NCBI GenBank assembly: GCA_029532415.1
Contig: JAQOTA010000047.1
Location: forward strand, 1,550,001-1,614,000
Source of the DNA: Marasmius tenuissimus
Lineage: Eukaryota > Basidiomycota > Agaricomycetes > Agaricales > Marasmiaceae
Length of the DNA: 64,000 bases
Direction of reading: 5' to 3'
Numbering within the stretch: the stretch's first letter is position 1; each line of letters opens with the position of its first letter. Under the pieces are notes generated by a model. The model was not told the origin of the DNA, made no database searches, and saw nothing but the letters and a program-made list of their open reading frames with translations. The translations under genes were made by a program, and so were the position numbers. Positions 10,137 through 19,741 of the stretch are shown in pieces.

Positions 10137-10252
10137 GCCATTGGAGGAGTCACAGGAAAAGGTACACAATTCAGTCAGACTTGAATAGTGAGTTCGCTCG
10201 TTACTCGTTACTCGAGACAATTCGGCCCTTCTTACAACCGAAGGGTTCATAA
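10137..10252 (+). pseudogene. 3' part of the membrane protein gene split by Copia-1
   Basis: If Copia-1 and one ACGGT copy are left out, the frame that encodes the transmembrane segment at 3702-3767 continues without interruption into this piece. It adds 38 more codons and ends at TAA 10250-10252. The added tail begins CHWRSHRKRY, a basic stop-transfer region right after the membrane helix, and ends near TIRPFLQPKGS. An I-x-PF signature close to the C-terminus is common in this agaricomycete membrane-protein family. The in-frame continuation across exactly one target duplication is strong evidence that the element split this gene. Confidence 0.7.
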
Positions 10253-10947
10253 TAGGTAGCTTCACCCATCAATCTCTCACACGAAGGCATTCATCAAACC
10301 CCATAGTTCAACTCTATTCCCTTTTTGCAAGCACGGGTGAGAGATCGACGAAGCGCAATGAGCAACACCATCCACATGGTCAGTCAGAGCCCCTAACTCG
10401 GATTGAGCTGGTCACCAGGAAAGCCTATTTTATGCATGTCGGCCAAGCAACCCACCACCACCTTATACTTGAGACAAGCACTGCACTGAGCACTCCTTGG
10501 GAAAGAAGTGATGATTGAAGAACGCAATTCTGTACTCTATTTCCCCTCAAATCCTCTCAGGTTCTGAAGGTAAACTCTCAGCAGTATAGTGTTTGGAGTT
10601 ATGACAAACATGCAGTTGCAACTTCCACCATGACCACAATCAACAGCACACTCTTTGAACGCCAAGACATTGGTGACCCCACCGCAAGGTCCACAAAGAA
10701 GTATACATTCTTTCAATGAGAATCTGAGCTGCACATATATGCAAATGTACATACAGAGTGGATAATTGTGTTACAACCTTTGTAGACTCGGAGAATACTG
10801 GAGAAAGAGTATAACTAAAAATTGAAGCCGTGTTTCAAGAAGACCATACGTAAGAAACAAAACAAGACAAAACAAAACAAACGAGGCTAGGTATAAAGTA
10901 AGGGGAATTGTTGAGGACCAGTGGGTTGTAGACTATTGAACTACATC
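10253..10947. other. Intergenic, no gene seen
   Basis: This interval lies between the split membrane-protein gene and the convergent GH76-like gene. An A/C-rich simple stretch of AAAAC units lies at about 10857-10888, probably in the 3' untranslated region of the minus-strand gene. Confidence 0.5.
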
Positions 10948-13283
10948 TCAACCCTGGTAAGAAGACTCTCCTGAGTTGCTGTGATAATCCGGTGGATTTT
11001 CGGATCCACTGTGTGGCCAGAGACGTTCATATAACACACAGACCAAGTCAGGAGTTGGAAGAGCAATCTCTGTCTCTCCTACAGTGTGAATATACTCCGG
11101 AAAGCAGGTACTGTGACCACTGGTGTTCAATCTTGGATTAAATGAATCAGTGATATCACGACATCCACCCAATGGGTCTGCCAATTTAGCCTGAAATGTG
11201 GAGGGTGCTGAGTTATGTCGCCTGAGCAGGGTGAGTTGTGCTTCTGGCCCTATTGTCTGAGCTTGCGACTCTATTGCAGGACACTTGTGCAGAAAGGCAG
11301 TTGTTTTTGACAATGTAGTGGCAACAAATGGTTCCATCACTTGGTCTGAGGAATTAGACTGGGATGATGGAGCTTTTTGACGCTGGCAGTGCCATTTCTG
11401 TACTGCATAGAATGCAGCAAAGGCTATTAGCAATATCAATGCAACAGAACCAACTGTCACTCCAGCAATTACTGCAGTGAGTGGTTTGTGTGAGGCATTG
11501 GAAGGGGTAGGATTAGAGGGGCCAGGATTGGAACCATTGAAAAGATCGATGCCGTCAACCAGTATTTGAGCAGCAGCCACTTGATTGTACAAATCAAATG
11601 TTGTTTCCGTTGGCCGTGGTCCTACCCACTTGCGGCTATATACATTGACTCCCGCAGGTGCTGCATAATCTCGGATAGCATTGTACTTGATTGACATGTT
11701 TAGTTGACAATTCACCACTATGAAAGAGCAACTTACATGGGACCCCAGCAATCTAGTCATATTGTTCAGTAATTCAGCTGGAAGTACTCCCTCACCCCTT
11801 CTCCTTGCTTCTGCAAGGCCTCTCAGAAGGTACATATCGCCATCGCTCCCAGACCCAGGGTCTTGGGGGTCATCCCAATGCACTTCCTTATTGAGGAGCA
11901 CCCCAAAGGTAGGGTCAATCAGATGTTCGTTTTCCAGTGCATCCAAGATCAACCTGATGGCTTGTTGTAGTCTAAATGATGCAACTCATAATTAGGCTCT
12001 CCAGGTCAAAAGGGAGTACTGAGTACCAAATTACCTTACACCCATATCATGATTTCCAGTCATGGAGTGCATGATAGATATTGCTTCAACCATAGCACCA
12101 AGCCCAGAAGTCCCTGAACCAGGTGACAGTTCAGCTTGTGGACAATTAGGAGTTGGCAACAGGCGTTGATTGCCGTTTGGTGGAACCATAAAATCTGTTC
12201 CAACAGCCTGCTGAAAGACAAACTCCAGTGATTGTGTGGCTGCATTGAGGTAGGTGGCATTCAAGGGCTGCACCTCAGCAAGTGAGGCAGACAATCTCAT
12301 ACAGATTGCAATCAGATTTGGAGTACCTGAGGTATTGAGATCTGAGAGATTGCACTTACAACAAAAACAGGCTGTGATAGGGTGTAATGAGTAAAGGACA
12401 GGGCTTTGTTATCATTGGACATGAGAGAGAAAATGTGCCATACAATCACTCACCTGCTTTCATAGACACCCAATACCATTTCTTCAAAAGATCCATTCTG
12501 TTGCATGGGAAGTCAGATAGCTTTGACAATGCCCAATAAGACCACAAATCTTACCCGAAATGTTGCACCTTCAATGGAGACATTTGTCTGGGGAGTTTCA
12601 CAGCTTGCTGTGATGGAATATTTTTTTGTAGCCATTGTGACTTGAGGGATTGTAAGCCGGTATGCTATGTTCCAGTGGTAATCTGCCACTGTATACAACT
12701 TGTTATCACCATATGCCTTATACAATTGGACTGCAGCATAGGCATGTTCTCTGCAAGGCCAAGGCAAAAACAGTGTTCAATACTCGAGCAGGCACTGGCA
12801 AATTCTGATCCATAGCTCTTACATCAAATCACGTACGGTGCTGAGTTGTGGATTAAATCCCCCCGGGAGAAACCCAAAATACTTTGAACCGAGGCTAGAA
12901 AACGAGCCGTTCTGCTTGCTAGCGAGCGCAAACCTAGCTATAGCCACATAGAATTGATCGTAGCCACTTGAAGCATCTGACATCCCAGCCTGAAAATTAG
13001 GAACCTCGCTGACTATCAAGAGCGTCAGATAAAAATCATAGTGATAACTGCAACGACGTACTGTCAGATATCTGCGCAGTCACTTCAAGTAACGCTGCAT
13101 ATGCGGTGTCCACTTTATCCTGAAATGGTTGAGTGACTTCCCACTTCTACAATTTCAATCAGAATACATGAGCTCATCAGTCACAATGAAGATCAATACC
13201 ACTAGGGAGCCCAAGGCGAATTGTCCTTGGCGGAGAAAGGATAGAGGGGGAGTGCAAATAAGAATGAGGGGAAAGGCTTTCAT
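10948..13283 (-). CDS. Membrane-anchored GH76-like protein, multi-exon
   Basis: About eight exons. Start at the ATG at 13283-13281 (MKAFPLILICTPPLSF, signal peptide). Introns I can place include 13199-13147 (GTATTG...TGTAG) and 13061-13013 (GTACGT...GATAG); others follow near 12836, 12553, 12450, 12035 and 11735. The ectodomain has the repeating alpha-helical pattern of glycoside hydrolase family 76 proteins of agarics: YDQFYVAIARFALASKQ, EHAYAAVQLYKAYGD, NAATQSLEFVFQQ, GAMVEAISIMHSMTGN, DMYLLRGLAEARRR, YNAIRDYAA, FDLYNQVAAAQILVDGI. I do not see the Asp-Asp pair of active GH76 alpha-1,6-mannanases, so it may be a non-catalytic member. A transmembrane helix (VIAGVTVGSVALILLIAFAA, about 11404-11478) is followed by a tail of about 145 residues ending NPPDYHSNSGE, a PPxY motif. 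Likely a cell-surface protein acting on or binding cell-wall mannan; specificity is unknown. Confidence 0.72.
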
Positions 13284-15557
13284 CGAGAACGAGAGGTACA
13301 GTTGATCAACCACAATGATACACGGTACTTTATACTCAACGGGCCTGCGCCACTGGGAACAACATTGCCCTTTTGGTATCTCGTCATGATATGCCGGAAG
13401 CAGATGGACACGGATATGCAATGTCCAGACAAGGATGAGTACTATCCACATCAATCCAAGGTCTTTGTGAGCTTTCTTGGGTAGTCCTCATTCCCGGACG
13501 ACAGACTTTGGGACTTGGAGGCACGATTGTGAAACACTATCGGCTATTTGAAGTAAATTATTGTGCGGGATTCGAGTGCATTATTGGACAAGCCACCAAC
13601 CTATGTAGCTGATCAAAGTTATCGATACTTTTCTTCTCATGATCGCAGCGTCTGATACTCCGATGTGGAGCGAGAAGTGAGCATTACTTGCCCGGGCCGG
13701 CATTGATGCCTGACACAATGATGCATGGTTTCTAGCGACCTGTGTTTGAGGTTATGGAAGCTGAGTTTCAACCCACACTTTTTGTCGATGAGATCAAAAA
13801 TAACCGCCTCTTAGGCACAATCCACTGATCGAGCTTCACACCTGATCCTCTTTGAGAGATCCTGCCCATTTTTGAGGCAGGTACAATCAAATCGGGCGAC
13901 TCAGTCAATCTCAGCGGGAGGTGACGCACCGAGCACTTAGGTTGCGAGCGATCCATGAATCAAGACGGGTCCGTTTGTGGTGTCCCATTCGGGAGACCCG
14001 GCGATGGTTGTGAGAGAAGCTTCAGCACGCACGCATATCCACGACTGGAAGTTAAACACAAATTAGAAGCCATTTGGCCTTCGAGAGACAACGTAACTAC
14101 AGCGATTATACAAGAGCCATGCTAGATACTCGAGAATCGCCTATTCTCACTTGCAAGAATGTTATCATTGGATGAAAGCGATGCAAGATGACGATTGTAT
14201 TGTGAGTTGTACAATTATTCCCGACTCTTGAATGCTGTACTGCAATTTATGCTTGATTGAATTTGGGACGAGCCGTTAAGAGACATCCGGAGAGACTTTC
14301 TTCGCTTTACATTCCTTCCTTGTCTCGAGAATTTGTCGATGTTCGGTGTTTGTTCCCGCGAAGTTACACTTGGAGGTCTTAGAATCTAGAAGAAGTTAAG
14401 GTCGGGCTACTAGGTAGCTTATAGTGCGATAGATTATTCGTTGTGGAGAGGTTGATAAAGAGGTTGGGCCCGAAATCCACGAAATTCGTTACTGAGTCTC
14501 TGCCTGCCACGCTGGGACAAATTGTCAACAAGATAAGTATATAGTGAGTGATGATACTATCGTTCAAACTCTTTCGGCATCTGAAGTGATACAATCCAAG
14601 TCCAGATCGACTCTGTAGGCCCGACGTTATCTAAATGTTGACCTCTCGGAGCATTGACATCTCCGTCTTTGTGAGCGCGTGTCTTGATTCTCACTGATAA
14701 AAAGATGAGTTGGTTGGAACGAGAGCCTCGCTCGTTGATGCTGCACACGAATGGCTTGAATGTTTGATTATGCTTATGCGTCTGGAAGAGCGGCCACCAT
14801 TGAACGAGGAGGGGCTTACCTTTGCCAACCGAATTGAATTTGATTCTCGGTCGCCAGCGCCGATTCAATGTGGAGTCTCAACCTATTTCAGTGTCGTGCC
14901 GAAGTAGACTGAGTCTCGGTAGCATGAGGGTAGAATATAGATACGACTTGAGCAAAGTAATCTGAGATCATAAAAACTGGGGTAGGGCGGCCGTCTTGAG
15001 ATTGTGCCTAAATTGGCGGCATTGATCGCTTTGTTTCGGTAGGTCGTTTCTTCTTGGCTACTTCCCGATACTGCGATGCCTCAAATAACTCGAATTGCTT
15101 CGGTTTTACCAGCCGGATCAGGGTTGGATGAATAGTAGTGAAAAAAGCGGCAGTATACATCAAATGTGTTTGCAGGCGTCAAGCCGATATGAAGTAGATA
15201 ATCAAGGGCCAGTTGGTAGTAACGGTGCAGAAGAGTCCAGAGCAAACCAGTGCGAACAAGTACCACGGACTACCAACGAGATATATGTGGGGAATGCTTA
15301 TTGATAATCGCTTCGATTTGTATCATGGCCAACAGTCTCAACTCCTGCATCCCCAGCTCAAGCGATAAGATAAAATCTGAAGAAAACGTGGGCGATCTAT
15401 AGGGTATAGACTAGGGCGTAGACTGCAGCGGAATCATCTCTTTTCGTGATACCCTCATCGTCGCAAGGAACCCCCATTGTACTTGCCCTGACCAGGGTTG
15501 AGATGACAGCGTTTCATACTGCCCTGTTGGCATCTCTCTCGTGAGTCAAGAGGCGCG
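13284..15557. other. No recognisable gene
   Basis: Short ORFs on both strands (for example a 103-codon minus-strand ORF at 14557-14868) show no domain, splice pattern or similarity I recognise. The first few hundred bases should hold the promoter of the GH76-like gene. Confidence 0.45.
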
Positions 15558-16300
15558 ACTGAGAAGCAACGAAGTAGGTGATACGCGTATCTACGCATCG
15601 AAGTATCGTGGTATAAAGACTAGCGAACTTCGAGAGGGTGGATTTTCATCGTTGATCTCGTTCTGGTAGCAGTCATGGTGGTCACCGAGCCGCATGGAAG
15701 GGGGTCGCAATGTCGTCGCCATAACGAGTTCTTTGAGGAGAAACGGCAGGTACGTTGGGCTGTGTATCGCTCTCCTCCAGGAACGTCAGGTCAACTTGAG
15801 GATAAGTGAATGGCTGCTGAATTGGTACGTTGACGAATTCGGGGAAGGAAGATAGTTTGACGGTGGGGAAGAACTGAAAGCCATCGTTGGTATATGCAAA
15901 GCCCACCCCCCACCGTCGATCAATGATCATCGTCCCACACCGAGTGTGTCCTCCAAAACAATACTACTCCCACTTTGTTGCTTTGTCGGGTTCCACCCAC
16001 ATGACGTTTATCGCAGAGAAACAAGGAAGTAGACGATATGTGTATCCACGCGTCGAGGTGTAGGGGTGGATTGCTGTGTTCGCCTTCGTTCTGGTCACGA
16101 TGGTGATCACGGTGATCGCAGTTGGAGCACAAAAGCGCGGCCAGACCATCGTCCGGGTCTCCATGAGGAACGGCAGGCATGCCAGGTTACTGTATCTTCC
16201 TTTTCCTGGAATACCGAGTGAACTGGGGTTGAACAAAACCGAGGAGGATAGATAGTGTGATTGTGGGGAAGGCGTCGTTGGTGTGTGCACATACGCTGGA
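15558..16300 (-). repeat. Diverged tandem duplication (about 15558-15903 and 16010-16290)
   Basis: The two segments share colinear blocks: GATACGCGTATCTACGCATC against GATATGTGTATCCACGCGTC; GAAACGGCAGGTACGTTGGG against GGAACGGCAGGCATGCCAGG; GGAAGATAGTTTGACGGTGG against GGATAGATAGTGTGATTGTG; and CCATCGTTGGTATATGCA against GCGTCGTTGGTGTGTGCAC. The minus-strand translations also match (AYTNDGFQFFPTVKLSS and AHTNDAFPTITLS), so the unit may derive from a coding exon. Both units are probably decayed. Function is unknown. Confidence 0.55.
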
Positions 16301-18360
16301 TCGAACGAATCCATCCTTCTCGATATCGCTAGTATGCGTTCTCGTGAAGCCTAGAAAGGGGATGGCCAAAAATTCATCGACTGGATTCCTCAACGATGGT
16401 CAGGCTTAGGTCGTTCAAAATGACGTACAAGATGTGGGATGGGGGAATACACACCTCACTCTAGAGCTTGACGATCACTCTTTTTCTTCGCGGCAGTCTC
16501 AACATCTTTGTTCATCCATCCGTGAGCAAACACCAGCCTGATTCAGCGAGAGCCAAACTCCGAAGGAGCAAGAGGCGGACTGAGGATGTTTGCAAACCAT
16601 CTCCCTCACAACGCCAACATCTCCACTTTAACACACTTCTTTCATCAGCCAGCCATTCCGCCAGATAGCGCGTGATTCTTCATGCTACTCAAATTCACCA
16701 TTGTCAGATTTGCGTACCAATTTATAAAAGGACAATCACCTTACCTGCTCGACTTCGCTCTTGTGTCTTGCCGGTATACTTTACGTGTTGTCGAAGCTAT
16801 CTGAATGTCTGAGATTGTCGCATGCTCCCGTCAGTCTTCAAGTTCTTTTGGGAGTATTGAAGAGAGATCAAGATATCAGCATGCTTGCTGAAGCGGGCCA
16901 CTTTCGATGGTGATGTGCGGGAAATACGTGGGTGAGAGGTAGGTGAGAAGTATAGCGCGTCTGTTGGGTTCAGGCGCCAGGGCACAGGGTTCGGGATAAG
17001 CTGAGTCAGCCACGTGAAAGGCCTCGGCGGCTTTTCTCTGAGTCTCATTGCGGACGCGCTGGAGGTCGCTGGCAGTGGGTGTGTCGGGTGTTAGTCCTCA
17101 CTTGGTACTCACTTCCTTCTCCTTGCCCTATTTCTCAGTGTTGTTCTCTTACTAGCATTCACATCAGTCGAAAGCGGCTTTCCTGAGGTCGCTCTGCTGT
17201 TTGTATTACGGACCGTGATGGACAGTCAATCAATTCTGGTTACGCTGCATTTTGTGACTGACTGCTCACTACCGTTCAGGTGCGAGCTTCAAGCCCAAGT
17301 GAAATTACTTTCGCTGCATTTAGCGCGACATCGTCGATCCGTCTTATCTAGTCATCGTATGGGCGTCGCGTCTGGGACCCTGGGCTGATGCCATCGAATC
17401 TGTCCTACGACGGACATCAACCACTCCGCAGTTATGGGCAAAGCTGCGTATCACAATATGACGAGCCTCCGGTCCTTCTTCGAATATCTGGCAGCTGCAC
17501 CGTGAACGCCATCTAATCATTGATCCCGTCCAGAGGAGAAGCAGTCCAGAATTTGTGCTTAAAATTGAGGTTTTGGTGGTTGTATTCTTCAGTAGCTATC
17601 TGACGGAGAGCTTCTTTGATCCCGTTCGAAGATATTAGATCATAATTTAACGTGTCAAAAAGAGGAAAGATATGGTAGGGGAAAGCAAAGAAGAGACAGG
17701 TTTATTCTCGTCAACTCAGCCTGTTGTAGCTCTCTGCTCCACCCATTAGAAGATCACCTTGGACACCGGTCGTTCAGGACAAGACACAAAGGATCAGATT
17801 GAACAGGCAAAAACCTCACTCGCTGCCTGCGGTATCTCAGTCCGTGCCAAATTGAAGGCTTGGTCGGTCATCGATTCGGTCGTGCCTTTTCATCTCAGTT
17901 CCAACAGCTTGTTTTGTCCATATCCCCCTCAATCACTCGCTAGTCCACCCAAATCCTGAAATGCTCGAGCCATCCGTCATCGAGCTCGACTATTGACGTT
18001 TCACTTCGAGTGCTGATAGAGTTTACGCCATGTCGGAGGCCCTCGGAGTCGTCACTAGGTACTAATGATCGTTGTGTGGTTTGATTAGTCATCTTACACG
18101 GATATTTGAGGAGGAGAAGAGTTGAAAAGCGATAAAAGTGTATTTTCCTCCTCTGTCTACGCAAGTGTATGGCGATTGCTCTCGAGCACAGGGCTACAGA
18201 CGCACGTAGCGAAAAGACGCTTGACGAATCAATATCCCTACTAACAAGTGAGTTTTGGGCTACCAGACAACGAAGTACGTTGCAAATCTCCATACGCACT
18301 TTGTCTCTATCGACTCGGCTGGAATGACAAGGTTCAAGAGTTGCAGGAGTTAGAATGTCA
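16301..18360. other. No recognisable gene
   Basis: Only short ORFs without domains. A minus-strand ORF at 16797-17048 and a plus-strand one at 17759-17959 have no supporting splice structure or family. Confidence 0.45.
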
Positions 18361-18368
18361 GTACTTCA

Positions 18369-19001
18369 TAGCGTTGCCAGCGGCTGGTCCGGTCCGGCTT
18401 CGGCTTGGCTCCAACGGTCCGGCTTCTGAGTGGCTTCCCGAGCCGTTGATTACATGCGGCTCAGCTCGGTCCAGCTTGGAGCCGGCTCAGCCGCGGCTTG
18501 AGCCAGTAAAAATTAGATAAATTTAAATTTACTTCATATGGCCACCAAAGTCAACAATGAGTAAAGTAGGGACTATGTGCTATGTAAAATGAAAATTTCT
18601 GAACATTTGTGCTCGTTGTTGTTGCCATACTTGTTGCTGTAAAATATCAGTGCAGATATATCTGGGTTAGGGTTAAGAGTTAGGCAGGCACATTTAGGCA
18701 GGCACTCGGGTCTCAACCTAAACTCATGTAAATTTGGTTCTTGAATTGATTCTTACTTATTTTTTATTAAGGTGTACTCTATTCATACCTTGTGTGGTGA
18801 AAAAACCCACTATAAGATGTATACAGGGGTGAAAAAGATGTGTAACAATGGGGCGGCTTGGAGCTGGCTGAACCGGTTCCTGAGCCGGACCGAGCTGGAG
18901 CTGTTGACCGGCTCCGCCTGAGCCATTTTTTGACACGGCTTGGCTTGGCTCGGCTTCAAGACGGCTTAGCCATGGCTTGAGCCGAGCCATTGGGAACGCT
19001 A
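18369..19001. mobile_element. hAT-type MITE, 633 bp
   Basis: Flanked by a perfect 8-bp target duplication GTACTTCA (18361-18368 and 19002-19009). Its ends are imperfect inverted repeats, TAGCGTTGCCAGCGGCTGG on the left and TAGCGTTCCCAATGGCTCGG read inward from the right. An 8-bp duplication and TAG-starting termini fit the hAT superfamily. About 150 bp at each end is GC-rich and packed with GGCTCGG/GGCTTGG/CCGGCT motifs in opposite orientations, typical of subterminal transposase-binding arrays. The AT-rich centre has no coding capacity, so the element is non-autonomous. Confidence 0.88.
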
Positions 19002-19009
19002 GTACTTCA

Positions 19010-19555
19010 GTGTCGAACCACAATATCCCAGTCTACGTGGTTGGAGCTCGGGAAGGAAGTCTGCTCGTAATATCAGGCCTCTATCAGGGCCTCTGACGTA
19101 CATGAAGGAGACAGTGCCAGGTCACTCGCCTGCATCCAGTCGAGCATACATATACGACACCTCTTGGCGAGGCAGCTAAAGCTTTTTGTTGTATTCAGGT
19201 ATGTTCTATTCCTGTTGTACGTGCCTTTTTAAGCATTGATACTCCCACTAAGCCGCAGAAGAAATCCGGTACTCGGTGGGATGTCCGGATGAAGACGACG
19301 AGATCTCCAGATCTCTTGTCCGCGACTCCCTATTGAAAGGCCTGGAGAGATACCTGCCTGCGTGTATTTCAGTCGATGGGTTGTGCCAGAGCGTCATATG
19401 CTTAATATCTCAACGTTCGCGGTTTGTTTTACACCTACCGGTCCGAAGGTTGATACTCCACGTCTTATTCTTGGCCCTCACGGAATCTCTGTTCTCGAGC
19501 CAATAACTATGCTACAACTCAATAAACCAGATTCTCTTCGCTACTGGTTCGACGA
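19010..19555. other. Host sequence between two transposons, no gene seen
   Basis: Contains only short ORFs. With the MITE and the 3.7-kb element removed, this DNA would join 18360 to 23267 and beyond. No protein family is recognisable there. Confidence 0.45.
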
Positions 19556-19562
19556 CTGCGTG

Positions 19563-19587
19563 TGGTGGTGGGCATCAGGCCCTTATC
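19563..19587 (+). repeat. Left 25-bp terminal inverted repeat
   Basis: Begins TGGTGGTGGGCATCAGG and ends CCCTTATC. It is an exact reverse complement of 23242-23266 and is preceded by CTGCGTG. Confidence 0.95.
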
Positions 19588-19741
19588 AGTAAGTCTCGCT
19601 TAATCCGGTAACTTGATGATATCCGGCCCAAACCCGCGCGCGAAATCCGCACACCGACCAGTCTACAAATTTTGAGGATCTGGGAGTATAGTACACGCTA
19701 AAATGGAATTTTATGTACCTGTTATACCAATATACATTATA

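Noticed and set aside
14557..14868. 103-codon minus-strand ORF
   Set aside because: No family, no splice signals and a conflicting plus-strand ORF; too weak to call a gene.
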